64,000 nt of DNA, from contig OY811977.1 in NCBI GenBank assembly GCA_963681505.1, positions 7,160,326 to 7,224,325 of the forward strand, in the 5' to 3' direction. Below are positions 1-12,418 of the stretch, piece after piece (the first letter of the stretch is position 1; every line of letters begins with the position of its first letter). Source of the stretch: Eunapius fragilis. Lineage: Eukaryota > Porifera > Demospongiae > Spongillida > Spongillidae. The notes below the pieces were generated by a model. The model was not told the DNA's origin, ran no database searches, and saw only the letters and a program-made list of their open reading frames with translations. The translations under genes were made by a program, and so were the position numbers.

Positions 1-222
1 TAAGGGGTCACCTGTACAGCATACATCTGTGTTGTTAAGAGTCATCTATGTACACCTTATGTATGTGTTGTTAAGGGGTCACCTGTACACCATACATCTG
101 TGTTGTTAAGAGTCATCTCTGAACACCTTATGTATGTGTTGTTAAGGGGTCACCTGTACACTATACATCTGTGTTGTTAAGAGTCATCTATGTATGTGTT
201 GTAAAGGGGTCACTGACAGCTG
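1..222. repeat. Minisatellite A, first block
   Basis: Tandem units of about 70 bp made of two related halves, each starting with a GTGTTGTTAAG core followed by GGGTCACCTGTACA or AGTCATCT. The same block recurs at 1505-1873 and 3545-3985, as part of a larger duplicated unit. No coding capacity is seen. Confidence 0.85.
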
Positions 223-330
223 AGAAGCAGACAGACATGTATGTAACTTTGCAAGCAGCTGTGGAGTGGACCATGCAGCTATTCCTTCCTGTGATTGCCG
301 TGTCAGCCATGGAGTGGACCCTGTTTTGAA

Positions 331-1187
331 TGGACTCCACCTTACCCTGTGCTATTGAGTGGACTCCACCCTACCTTGTGCTATTGAGTGGAGTCCACCC
401 TACCCTGTGCTATTGAGTGGAGTCCACCCTACCCTGTGCTATTGAGTGGAGTCCACCCTACCCTGTGCTATTGAGTGGAGTCCACCCTACCCTGTGCTAT
501 TGAGTGGAGTCCACCCTACCCTGTGCTATTGAGTGGACTCCACCCTACCCTGTGCTATTGAGTGGACTCCACCCTACTCTGTGCTATTGAGTGGACTCCA
601 TCCTACCCTGTGCAATTGAGTGGAGTCCACCCTACCCTGTGCTATTGAGTGGACTCCACCCTACTCTGTGCTATTAAGTGGAGTCCACCCTAACCTGGGC
701 TAGTGAGTGGACTCCACCCTATCCTGTGCTATTGAGTGGAGTCCACCCTACCCTGTGCTATTGAGTGGACTCCATCCTACCCTGTGCTATTGAGTGGAGT
801 CCACCCTACCCTGTGCTACTGAGTGGAGTCCACCCTACCCTGTGCTATTGAGTGGAGTCCACCCTACCCTGTGCTACTGAGTGGAGTCCACCCTACCCTG
901 TGCTACTGAGTGGACTCCACCCTACCCTGTGCTATTGAGTGGACTCCACCCTACCCTGTGCTATTGAGTGGAGTCCACCCTACCCTGTGCTACTGAGTGG
1001 AGTCCACCCTACCCTGTGCTACTGAGTGGACTCCACCCTACCCTGTGCTATTGAGTGGACTCCACCCTACCCTGTGCTACTGAGTGGAGTCCACCCTACC
1101 CTGTGCTACTGAGTGGACTCCACCCTACTCTGTGCTATTGAGTGGAGCCACTCTACTCTGTAGAATTGAGTGGACTCCTCCCAACCC
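331..1187 (+). repeat. 29-bp minisatellite array 1
   Basis: About 29 head-to-tail copies of a 29-bp unit reading TATTGAGTGGASTCCACC then CTACCCTGTGC. Copies differ mainly at one central base (S = G or C) and at TATT/TACT. The array ends in a poly-C tract near 1190-1209. It recurs at 1998-3199 and, inverted, at 4019-4430. Confidence 0.93.
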
Positions 1188-1357
1188 CCACCCCCCCCCC
1201 CCCCCCCCCAACCCTAACACCCTGGTGTCGTGAAATTGAAGACCTTGCCATCGGATGCAAACCCCACTGAGGTGAACTAGCTAAGGGCTGGAGTGGCCAT
1301 AAAGGACATATAGGAGGCTTATCAGAGCCAAGTGATACCACCTGTTATTAAACGCAG

Positions 1358-1477
1358 AGGATTATCCCTGATGGGGTCTCTGAAATTGACAGGCCATTTT
1401 CCTGTTCGGTGTGTGGCAAGAAGTACGGCACCAGTGGTGCACTCTACACTCACAACAAGAACAAGCATGGTTCATGA
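1358..1477 (+). CDS. C2H2 zinc-finger terminal exon, copy 1
   Basis: The frame opens just after a candidate 3' splice site (acgcag, ending 1357) and closes at TGA 1475-1477. It codes about 39 residues ending in one complete classical zinc finger: C-x2-C-x12-H-x4-H, read as CSVCGKKYGTSGALYTH followed by NKNKH, then GS and stop. C2H2 fingers usually bind DNA, and a last finger close to the C terminus is common. Upstream exons are outside the window or absent, so this is a partial gene or a duplicated exon. The same exon recurs at 3376-3495 with no obvious change, embedded between minisatellites. An in-frame TAA lies just upstream of the acceptor, so the exon must be reached by splicing. The finger motif is certain; that the exon is expressed is not. 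Confidence 0.6.
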   Translation, partial: RIIPDGVSEIDRPFSCSVCGKKYGTSGALYTHNKNKHGS

Positions 1478-1504
1478 CAAACGAACCATATTGTGAGATG
1501 CATG

Positions 1505-1873
1505 CTTTTTATGTAGTTTAAGGTCACCTCTGCAGTATACATCATATGTCTGTGTTATTAAAGAGTCATCTATGTACACCTTCTGTATGTGTTGTTAAGG
1601 GATCACCTGTACACCATACATCTATGTTGTTAAGAGTCATCTCTGAACACCTTATGTATGTGTTGTTAAGGGGTCACCTGTACAGCATACATCTGTGTTG
1701 TTAAGAGTCATCTATGTACACCTTATGTATGTGTTGTTAAGGGGTCACCTGTACACCATACATCTGTGTTGTTAAGAGTCATCTCTGAACACCTTATGTA
1801 TGTGTTGTTAAGGGGTCACCTGTACACTATACATCTGTGTTGTTAAGAGTCATCTATGTATGTGTTGTAAAGG
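1505..1873. repeat. Minisatellite A, second block
   Basis: Same GTGTTGTTAAG-based units as at the start of the window. The block is followed by a conserved spacer (about 1875-1995) that matches 216-330 and leads into the second 29-bp array. Confidence 0.85.
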
Positions 1874-1997
1874 GGTCACTGACAGCTGAGAAGCAGACAG
1901 ACATGTATGTAACTTTGCAAGCAGCTGTGGAGTGGACCATGCAGCTATTCCTTCCTGTGATTGCCGTGTCAGCCATGGAGTGGACCCTGTTTTGAAT

Positions 1998-3199
1998 GGA
2001 CTCCACCTTACCCTGTGCTATTGAGTGGACTCCACCCTACCTTGTGCTATTGAGTGGAGTCCACCCTACCCTGTGCTATTGAGTGGAGTCCACCCTACCC
2101 TGTGCTATTGAGTGGAGTCCACCCTACCCTGTGCTATTGAGTGGAGTCCACCCTACCCTGTGCTATTGAGTGGAGTCCACCCTACCCTGTGCTATTGAGT
2201 GGACTCCACCCTACCCTGTGCTATTGAGTGGACTCCACCCTACTCTGTGCTATTGAGTGGACTCCATCCTACCCTGTGCAATTGAGTGGAGTCCACCCTA
2301 CCCTGTGCTATTGAGTGGACTCCACCCTACCCTGTGCTATTGAGTGGACTCCACCCTACTCTGTGCTATTGAGTGGACTCCATCCTACCCTGTGCAATTG
2401 AGTGGAGTCCACCCTACTCTGTGCTATTAAGTGGAGTCCACCCTAACCTGGGCTAGTGAGTGGACTCCACCCTATCCTGTGCTATTGAGTGGAGTCCACC
2501 CTACCCTGTGCTACTGAGTGGAGTCCACCCTCACCTGGGCTATTGAGTGGAGTCCACCTTACCCTGTGCTATTGAGTGGACTCCACCCTACCCTGTGCTA
2601 TTGAGTGGACTCCACCCTACCCTGTGCTATTGAGTGGACTCCACCCTACCCTGTGCTACTGAGAGGAGTCCACCCTACCCTGTGCTATTGAGTGGAGTCC
2701 ACCCTACCCTGTGCTATTGAGTGGACTCCACCCTACCCTGTGCTATTGAGTGGAGTCCATCCTACCCTGTGCTACTGAGTGGAGTCCACCCTACCCTGTG
2801 CTACTGAGTGGACTCCACCCTACCCTGTGCTATTGAGTGGACTCCACCCTACCCTGTGCTATTGAGTGGAGTCCACCCTACCCTGTGCTACTGAGTGGAG
2901 TCCACCCTACCCTGTGCTACTGAGTGGACTCCACCCTACCCTGTGCTATTGAGTGGACTCCACCCTACCCTGTGCTACTGAGTGGAGTCCACCCTACCCT
3001 GTGCTATTGAGTGGAGTCCACCCTACCCTGTGCTACTGAGTGGAGTCCACCCTACCCTGTGCTACTGAGTGGACTCCACCCTACCCTGTGCTACTGAGTG
3101 GAGTCCACCCTACCCTGTGCTACTGAGTGGAGTCCATCCTACCCTGTGCTATTGAGTGGAGCCACTCTACTCTGTAGAATTGAGTGGACTCCTCCCAAC
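1998..3199 (+). repeat. 29-bp minisatellite array 2
   Basis: About 41 copies of the same 29-bp unit as array 1, again running into a poly-C tract (about 3203-3227). It is longer than array 1, so copy number changed after the higher-order unit of about 2 kb was duplicated. Confidence 0.93.
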
Positions 3200-3375
3200 C
3201 CCCACCCCCCCCCCCCCCCCCCCCCCCAACCCTAACACCCTGGTGTCGTGAAATTGAAGACCTTGCCATCGGATGCAAACCCCACCGAGGTGAACTAGCT
3301 AAGGGCTGGAGTGACCATAAAGGACATATAGGAGGCTTATCAGAGCCAAGTGATGCCACCTGTTATTAAACGCAG

Positions 3376-3495
3376 AGGATTATCCCTGATGGGGTCTCTG
3401 AAATTGACAGGCCATTTTCCTGTTCGGTGTGTGGCAAGAAGTACGGCACCAGTGGTGCACTCTACACTCACAACAAGAACAAGCATGGTTCATGA
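3376..3495 (+). CDS. C2H2 zinc-finger terminal exon, copy 2
   Basis: Second copy of the exon at 1358-1477, with the same acngcag acceptor context and the same C-x2-C-x12-H-x4-H finger ending in a GS-stop tail (TGA 3493-3495). The two exons are 2,018 bp apart, which is the spacing of the higher-order repeat. Both could be alternative last exons of one upstream gene, or passive passengers of satellite expansion. The intact reading frame in both copies is the only sign of constraint, and duplication may simply be recent. Confidence 0.58.
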   Translation, partial: RIIPDGVSEIDRPFSCSVCGKKYGTSGALYTHNKNKHGS

Positions 3496-3544
3496 CAAAC
3501 GAACCATATTGTGAGATGCATGCTTTTTATGTAGTTTAAGGTCA

Positions 3545-3985
3545 CCTCTGCAGTATACATCATATGTCTGTGTTATTAAAGAGTCATCTATGTACACCTT
3601 CTGTATGTGTTGTTAAGGGATCACCTGTACACCATACATCTATGTTGTTAAGAGTCATCTCTGAACACCTTATGTATGTGTTGTTAAGGGGTCACCTGTA
3701 CAGCATACATCTGTGTTGTTAAGAGTCATCTATGTACACCTTATGTATGTGTTGTTAAGGGGTCACCTGTACAGCATACATCTGTGTTGTTAAGAGTCAT
3801 CTATGTACACCTTATGTATGTGTTGTTAAGGGGTCACCTGTACACCATACATCTGTGTTGTTAAGAGTCATCTCTGAACACCTTATGTATGTGTTGTTAA
3901 GGGGTCACCTGTACACTATACATCTGTGTTGTTAAGAGTCATCTATGTATGCATTGTAAAGGGGTCACATGTACACCATACATCT
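3545..3985. repeat. Minisatellite A, third block
   Basis: Longest block of the minisatellite-A units, with one more dimer than the second block. It ends where the orientation of the whole satellite region flips (about 4000). Confidence 0.85.
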
Positions 3986-4002
3986 ATGAGTCATCTCAGC
4001 TG

Positions 4003-4535
4003 TAGAGTGCCGCACAGGGGGGTAGGGTGGAGTCCACTCAACTGCACAGAGTAGGGTGGACTCCACTCAATAGCACAGGTTAGGGTGGAGTCCACTCAAT
4101 AGCACAGGGTAGGGTGGACTCCACTCAATAGCACAGGGTAGGATGGAGTCCACTCAATAGCACAGGGTAGGGTGGACTCCACTCAATAGCACAGGGTAGG
4201 ATGGAGTCCACTCAATAGCACAGAGTAGGGTGGAGTCCACTCAATAGCACAGAGTAGGGTGGAGTCCACTCAATAGCACAGGGTAGGGTGGACTCCACTC
4301 AATAGCACAGGGTAGGGTGGACTCCACTCAATAGCACAGGGTAGGGTGGACTCCACTCAATAGCACAGGGTAGGGTGGAGTCCACTCAATAGCACAGGGT
4401 AAGGTGGAGTCCATTCAAAACAGGGTCCACTCCATGGCTGACACGGCAATCACAGGAAGGAATAGCTGCATGGTCCACTCCACAGCTGCTTGCAAAGTTA
4501 CATACATGTCTGTCTGCTTCTCAGCTGTCAGTGAC
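4003..4535 (-). repeat. Inverted 29-bp array and spacer
   Basis: Here the 29-bp unit runs in reverse complement (TAGGGTGGASTCCACTC then AATAGCACAG), about 14 copies. It is followed by the reverse complement of the spacer seen at about 220-330, including the sequence around CATACATGTCTGTCTGC. The satellite domain is thus head-to-head, a large palindrome with its centre near 4000. Confidence 0.88.
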
Positions 4536-5521
4536 CACTGCTGTGAGGTTCTACCATATGGTCCACTCTACAGTTGTCTGCCTGCCATATGATCCACTCC
4601 GATGTATGCCACTCAATGCAATATGCATGTCTGCAGTAGAGTCCATTCCACACAGTACAGTGTTGATATCTGTTGAAGGGTCCACACAACCTATTTATTT
4701 GTATCGTCTACTTTATGGTCCAACATCTCTACAGCTGTTTACTGCACTCTGGGTTCCACTGTGGAATGGATTCCACAGTTGCATGTGCCTGGCTTGTTGA
4801 TAGTACTAGTTATGAAGTTTTCCCTCTGTCCTATTTTCTGCCATAGGGTTCATTATATAGCTGCCTACCTTAGGTTTTGTCTGCTGTAGTGCTTATTCCA
4901 CTGCTGTCTGCCGTAGGGTCCACTCCACAGCATGCATGCAGTTACTCACAACTATCTGCCATCAGGGGTTTCAGTGGGGACATAAATGACATTCATGTGT
5001 TAGGCGGTTAATTAATTGCGTCATTCCAAAAATGTGGTCTATTGTGAAACGTCACATGTTGACACAAAATCCACGCGTGTAGTACATGTTTACACACCAC
5101 ATCAATTAATGGCGTCTGACAATATTAAATATTGCCAAAACGTCACAAAACGATTAATTCCACTTATGTCCCCAAACCCCTGTGCCATACTCTACAGTTG
5201 TCCACGTACTACGGGATCAACTACTCGTCTGCCTGCTCCACAGCTATCTGCCACCGATCGCTACCGCTCTCAAACTTTTTCATCAGATTGATATTGTATC
5301 TTGTCGTCTTCGCACCGTTCGAAATCATACGCGCAAGTCAACGTCTAAAACTTAAAGCGAAATTTCAAAAGCTTCTTCTGCAGTATGCAATTGAGGTCCC
5401 CAGACTACATTACGCAATAAACATTGCTCACAGTGACGTGTGGTGGTTATAAATGTCCCAGCCCACAGGATGTAGTTGAATAGTCATGTACTCCGGTGAA
5501 TGGAAGCGGTTCGCGTAGGTA
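4536..5521. other. Degenerate repeat region without a gene
   Basis: Decayed units containing GGTCCACTC/TCTACAG motifs related to the satellite, then a small TIR element at about 4964-5181. Its ends read AGGGGTTTC-AGTGGGGACATAA on the left and, in reverse, AGGGGTTTGGGGACATAA on the right. The rest is unremarkable. Short open frames here look like noise. Confidence 0.5.
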
Positions 5522-7528
5522 CAATGGCGCGATTAGAGCGGGAAACTTGAAACAACTTTGCACGGCTGTATCTCTGTAACGGATTGCACAAAAATTAACG
5601 AACAGAACAAATCGATAGGTATAGGACCTCTCTACCTATAAACCGAATTTGAAGCGTTTTGATTACTCATACAGAAAGTTATGGCGGGTTTTAACCCGGA
5701 GGGGTATCGAGCGTTGCAATACTAGCACGGAGCAAGTGCGAGACCCCAAAATGTATTTTACCATAGAGAAATGGTGTGGTATGAAGTGCTGAGAATAGAA
5801 AGTTGATAGCCTTAACCGTTAGGAAGATATAGTGATTCAAACGAGACGCATTTTTATAACATTATTATAAGTATATGCGAAACGACATTTTCGCATGAAC
5901 TGTCCCATATATATATATATATGGGACAGGGTCTGAGAAAATGTCGTATCGCTATATAAATATAAAGTTATAAAAATGATTCTCTTTGAAATCGCTACAT
6001 CTCCCGAACCGTAAATGCTATTGACTTCCTATTTTCAACACTTCATACTACATCATTTCTCTCTGGTAAAATAAATTTTGGGCTCTTGCATTAGCTTCGT
6101 GCCAGTGTTGCAACGTCCGATACCCCTTGGGGCTCAAACCGGCCATATCTTTCGGCAGGACATCTCAATTAACTTCAAATTCGGTTTATACGTAGAGGGG
6201 TCCTGTACCTATCGATTTGTCCTGTTCGTTAATTTTTACTTTATTCGTTACGGAGATACAGCTGTGCAAAGTAATTGCACATTTCTCGTTCATTTCGCGC
6301 CATTAACCTACTCCAACCTGGTTCCCGCTACGTATACTCCGAGCACATGAATATACAATAACCTCCCGTGCCCATGCCACTACATGTACAACTGAAGTGC
6401 CTCTTACAAACGTCAGTGGTTCTCTTCTATAACAAACAAGATTCGTTAAGCGATCAAAATGCGTGGGATTCAGCTACCATCACCATACAAAACACGGTAC
6501 GTACTACCAGTACCGATACGCGCGCACAACAATATGTGTCCCTGTCGATTCGGTCATACTCTTTGGGTGTCACTCATTGCGTGGCCATTTATAGGCTCAC
6601 AACCTATGATAGTACGTCAGAGCCATGAGGTAAAGTACACGGTGTATCAGCTAGGCTATGGGAGAGACGTGGTCGAGTTAAAGACACATGCAGCGCAGCT
6701 AGGCTGGAACATGTAACCCTTCCTTATTGTCGGGATTTGCGTTCTGCTGGCACATACGTTTTAAACACCCACCGTTTTTCATTTCATCTGCATGGCTGGC
6801 ACACACACACCCATGAACCAACACATACACACGTCTCACGTCACACTTATACACACTCTTTCCACTACCAGTATTCTTTTCCCTTGCTGTGCACCCTGTA
6901 AATAGTTATGTGCTATATGGATTCACACATAAGCTTTGTCTATTTTGGTTATGTACTGTGCTTTGACTGGCTTACTATCCAACCCTCTTTCTCAATTATT
7001 TATATTCTGACTGATGTGTTTTTCACGTGTGTAACTGGATTGTGTGTTTTATACACAGTGGTATAGGAGCATGGGGGCAAAGGCCCCCCTCCCAACCCCT
7101 CCCCCCATTGGTTGTATGTACTGGATTAATGTGTTGTACGTACTGGACTATTTGTTCCTGTCTCACAGTACCTGTCACATCATGACGTACCATGCCTCAT
7201 GTCCCATATTCCATTACATGCATCCATTTACACACTCACACACTCATACAGACACAACACTCACAACTATCCCATGCCAATCACTATAAATGCTGAAGCT
7301 ATGAGTGTGTACCATTGAGAGGTTTAAAAAGACTTAGGACTTACTATTTTTGTTATATAAAATTTCCAGGGCCCTGATCTTTATCTTTAGGGATAAAGCA
7401 GGAATAATATTCCTGCCAGGCTTATGTACAAAAGTATGTTTACAGAGTGGTAGATCTACATGTAATATCACAATAGCACAGATTCCTAGAAGGGCCCCAT
7501 GTATAATGCTATACATACACATGCACAT

Positions 7529-7584
<56 letters not shown>

Positions 7585-7945
7585 ACAAACCAGTGCTACT
7601 TAGAAATAGTGGTTCTGGTGGGTATGACTGTCAGTTTGCTATGACCAGATGCAAAGCCACCCATGGAAGTCACCCATGGAATTTTGACTCTCATGTGATG
7701 GTGGCAAATAGATAGGCTAATGCCTTTGTGTTTAGGACTCTGCCATTAAGAGACATATGGTCACATACCCACCTGAGGATCAGAGCAGTTGGTGTCATTT
7801 TTTTTTTTGGATCTGGGGCAGTGCTGCTTCCAAGCATGTTACAGACCTGTGAGTTCCATAGGCTTTTGCATTTGGTCATATGTGTAGCAAACTTGACAGT
7901 CATCCTCGCCAGAACCACTAATCATAAGTAGCATTGGAATTTCCG
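5522..7945 (+). repeat. Left arm of giant inverted repeat
   Basis: Matches 12000-14436 in reverse complement. Paired positions sum to 19947 over at least 6078-7530, with translated stretches identical in both arms. The sum shifts only where the (CA)n tracts differ in length. The arm contains an AT palindrome flanked by CTGTCCCA and TGGGACAG (about 5903-5928), then a body repeated in degraded form at 8060-9700 and 14440-14970. No protein family is recognised. The open frames in it are duplicated passively. Confidence 0.9.
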
Positions 7946-9174
7946 TGTGTGCTTGTGTGTGTGTGTGTGTGTGAGAGAGTGTTTGTGTGTGTAGCATTGG
8001 AAATTGGAACCTTTCTTTCTTGGAGGATGTGCAATTTATTTTTGTAATGTGTTGACAAGGATTGTACAGTATGTACTACCAGTACCGATACGTGCTCACA
8101 ACATCATGTAGAAATCGTCTCCCTGTCGATTCGGTCATACTCTTTGGGTGCCACTCATTGCGTGGCCATTTATAGGCTCACAACCTATATAACAGTACGT
8201 CAGAGCCATGATATCTAGTACACGGTGTATCAGCTAGGCTAGGGGAGAGGCGTGGTCGAGTTAAAGACACATGCAGCGTAGCTAGGCTGGAACACATGTA
8301 ACCCTTCCTTATTGTCGGGATTTGCGTTCTGCTGGCACATATGTTTTAAACGCCCACCGTTTTTCATTTCATCTGCATGGCTGGCACACACACACACCCA
8401 TGAACCAACACATACACACGTCTCACGTCACACTTATACACACTCTTTCCACTATTTTTTTCCCCTTGCTGTACACCCTGTAAATTGTTATGCGCTACAT
8501 GGATTCACTTATAAGCTTTGTCTAGTTGAACTTATGTCTTTCGGTTACAGTGCTTTCACTGGCCTACTATACAACCCTCTTTCTCAACTATTTGTATTCT
8601 GACTGATGTGTTTTTCACGTGTGTAACTGGATTGTGTGTTTTATACATAGTGGTATAGGAGCATGGATGCTATGGGGGCAAAGTCCCAACAATTTTTTCA
8701 GAGAAAGGCCCACCTCCCAACCCCTCCCCCCCATTGGTTGTATGTGCTGGATAAATGTGTTATGTACTGGACGATTTGTTCCTGTCTCACAGTACCTGCC
8801 ACATCAACGTACCATGCCTCATGTCTCATATTCCATTACATGCATCCATTTACACACTCACAAACTCATATATACACAGCACTCACAACTACATGTATCC
8901 CATGCCAATCACTATATATGCTGAAGCTCTGAGTGTGTACCATTGAGAGGTTTAAAAAGACTTAGGTCTTACTATTTATTACCATCCTTTGTTATATCAG
9001 GGCCCTGATCTTTGTCTTTTGGGATAAAGCAGGAATAATATTCCTGCCACGGGCGTATATACAAAAGTAGGTCTACTAAAGTCCCTCTTACAGAGTGGTA
9101 GATCTACAAGTAGGATAAATAGCACAGATTCCTAGAAGGGGCCCATGTATAATGCTATACATACACACGCACAT

Positions 9175-9216
<42 letters not shown>

Positions 9217-9590
9217 ACACACTCACTACACATACACACACAAACCAGTGCTACTTAGAATTAGTGGTTCTGGTGGGTATGACTGTCAGTTTGCTATGAC
9301 CAGATGCAAAGCCACCCATGGAAGTCACCCATGGAATGTTGATTTACATGAGATTGTGGCAAATAGATAGGCTACGTTTAGGACTCTGCAATTAATGAGA
9401 CATACTGTCACAAACCCACCTGAGGATCACAGCACTTGGTATCATATTTTAAGTTTGTTTTTGGATCTGGGGCAGTGCTGCTCCCAAAGATGTTACAGGT
9501 GACTTACATAGGCTTTTGCATTTGGTCGTATGTGTAGCAAACTTGACAGCCATCCTCATAAGGACCACTAATCCTAAGGAGCATTGAAAT

Positions 9591-9634
<44 letters not shown>

Positions 9635-10360
9635 TGTATTTGTGTATGTGAGTGTATGTGTGTATGTCTACGTAGCATTGGAATCTTTCTTTTGCAATTT
9701 ATTTTTGTGATGTGTTGACAAGCTACTTCTAGATCTGCTCACCTAGAGATGGAAGCCTTGCATACAAGTAATAAAGACATTCTCTATGAGAAAATTGATG
9801 GCATATAGGATTGGAAGGCAAAAGGAAGAAAACAAGGGTCTACTAAGGGGAAATGTAATACGCACACAGTTGAACAACATAATGTCCTACAAATGTGCTA
9901 AATATAACATATTTCCTCTATTGCCTGTCAATCATATATACCAACTTAATGTTTTTATTACTTGTTCCATCAATTCTTTTTCTTCATGAGATAGAACATA
10001 ACTATTTTGAAATAAGACCATTAGTGGTGTTACACTGTTTAGGAGGGGTATACTGTGTGGAGGAGGTGGGGGGGGGGGGGGTGTCTCCTGGATGGAATGG
10101 TAAAAGGGGGGAAGGAGATCTCTACGTCGAAGTGTGACATCTATGGATGAGGGGGTGCCCTGATGTGGAGGAGCAAGGGGCACCTGCTGTGAAGTGGGTG
10201 GGGAATCCCATGTGAAACAGGTGGGGATGGAAGCACTGATGTGGTGGAGCAAGTAGCATGCTCCATTGGTGGCCTTGTACCAACATATAGGGGCTACCAT
10301 TGGTGGAGGTCCAAACGCAGCTTGCTAAGCGTTTTCAAAGCTACCATTGTGTGTGGTATG

Positions 10361-10361
<1 letters not shown>

Positions 10362-10450
<89 letters not shown>
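10362..10450. repeat. (GT)n microsatellite
   Basis: About 44 GT dinucleotides without interruption. Translated frames across it (poly Cys-Val) are artefacts. Confidence 0.97.
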
Positions 10451-10452
<2 letters not shown>

Positions 10453-11884
10453 TATAGCATTGGTACCTTTCTTAGAGGATTTATTTTTTGTGCAAGCTAC
10501 TTGTGGACAGATGGGAAGCCTTGCATAAGTGGCAGTGAATATTATTGCTTAGCCTATCTGGAAAGACTGGGCCACTGTAGAGTTTATACAGAGAGCATTC
10601 ACTGACATGGCTTCTATTTACCCATGGGTATACCCGCAGTACTGAGTTGGTATTTTACTTACACATGAAGCTTCAGGACTAGTATATATACAAGAGCACC
10701 TTGATGGTGAGCCCCCTCCCCCATCATTCCAACTCTTTCATGACCACTATCAGCTGAAATAGAGGAGTCTTTAAAACCCTCCCAATTTGAGTACAGTGAA
10801 TGGTATACGGGACATGTATAGTGGAGCCTCACGGGGGGCCTCTGACAAATGCATTGTGACATTTGCCCCCATGACCCCCGTGATCCTACCCACTGACACC
10901 AGCCCAATCCATGCAACACACAGTCCAGTTGCATGTGTGAAATACATCACATCAGTGACATGGAGTCCTTTGGACATGACCATGTAGAGGAGACCATGGA
11001 ATATGAGCATACAGTGGAGGGCATGAGTCTGACAAGACATACTACCATTTTGTGCTGATACAATTATGACCACTAAAGAATTGAAGGTAATGTTACTTGC
11101 ACATGTAGGACCAAACATAAAGAGAATACAATATAGTGCATGCCTCTGTAATGTATTAGATTTACATTGATGTTACTATGGTTGTACACTTCTGCATTTG
11201 TTGTGTTCAAGTTCAGAAAAAAAAATTAAAAAAAATAAAGAGAATGAATCTGAATATAAACATAACAAAAATAGTTGAGAAAGAGATAGGCCAGTGAAAG
11301 CACTGTAACCGAAAGATATACAAAAAAAAGTTCAAATCGACAAAGCATATAAGTGAATCTATGTAGCACATGTAAATTGTTATGTTGTGTGCAACATAAC
11401 AATTTACAGGGTTTACAGCAAGGGGAAAAGAATAGTGTCTTATGGTGGAAAGAGTGTGAATAGTCGTGACATGAGACGTGTGTATGTTCATGGGTGTGGT
11501 TCATGGGTGAGTGTGCCAGCCGTGCAGATGAAATGAAAAATGGTGGGTGTTACATGTGCCAGCAGAACGCATAATAAGGAAGGGTTACATGTGTTCCAGC
11601 CCGCATGTGTCTTTAACTTGACCACGCCTCTCCCATAGCCAAGCTGATACACCGTGCACTAGATATCATGGCTCTGACGTATTGTTATAGGTTGTGAACC
11701 TATAAATGGCCACGCAATGAGTGGCACCCAAAGTATATGACCAAATCCACAGGGACACAATTTCTACATATTATGCACGCGTATCGGTACTGGTAGTACT
11801 TACGTACCGTACAATCCTTGTCAACATATTACAAAAATAAATTGCACATCCTCCAAGAAAGAAAGGTTCCGATTTCCAATGCTA

Positions 11885-11896
11885 CACACACAAACA

Positions 11897-11976
<80 letters not shown>
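11885..11976. repeat. (CA)n microsatellite
   Basis: Long uninterrupted CA run at the inner edge of the right arm. The matching place in the left arm (about 7955-7990) holds a short, broken GT run, so the arms differ mainly by repeat length here. Confidence 0.95.
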
Positions 11977-11977
<1 letters not shown>

Positions 11978-11999
11978 GCACACACGGAAATTCCAATGC

Positions 12000-12338
12000 T
12001 ACTTAGGATTAGTGGTTCTGGCGAGGATGACTGTCAAGTTTACTACACATATGACCAAATGCAAAAGCCTATGGAACTCACAGGTCTGTAACATGCTTGG
12101 AAGCAGCACTGCCCCAGATCCAAAAAAAAAATGACACCAACTGCTCTGATCCTCAGGTGGGTATGTGACCATATGTCTCTTAATGGCAGAGTCCTAAACA
12201 CAAAGGCATTAGCCTATCTATTTGCCACCATCACATGAGAGTCAACATTCCATGGGTGACTTCCATGGGTGGCTTTGCATCTGGTCATAGCAAACTGACA
12301 GTCATACCCACCAGAACCACTATTTCTAAGTAGCACTG

Positions 12339-12418
<80 letters not shown>

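Larger units (their letters stand above)
7946..11999. repeat. Loop of the inverted repeat: older copies and microsatellites
   Basis: 8060-9700 is a diverged direct copy of the left arm. 11225-11880 is a diverged inverted copy. 10690-11070 carries a separate repeat also seen at 14980-15100 and 18398-18535. 9765-9850 is a decayed half of the hairpin MITE family found at 18733, 41515 and 57190. Poly-G near 10068-10081. No convincing gene. Confidence 0.7.

Noticed and set aside
331..3199. 29-bp direct repeats reminiscent of CRISPR repeats
   Set aside because: Units are contiguous with no unique spacers, and the context is eukaryotic satellite DNA.
6078..6716. Three overlapping open frames conserved in both arms of the palindrome
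   Set aside because: Identity reflects duplicated DNA; several frames are conserved at once, there is no family resemblance, and the diverged inner copies break them.
7334..7715. Long open frames rich in Cys-Val or Thr-His
   Set aside because: They are translated (GT)n or (CA)n microsatellites and occur equally in the inverted copies.
9932..10300. 122-residue minus-strand frame with a proline run
   Set aside because: The prolines come from a poly-G tract; nothing else supports a gene.
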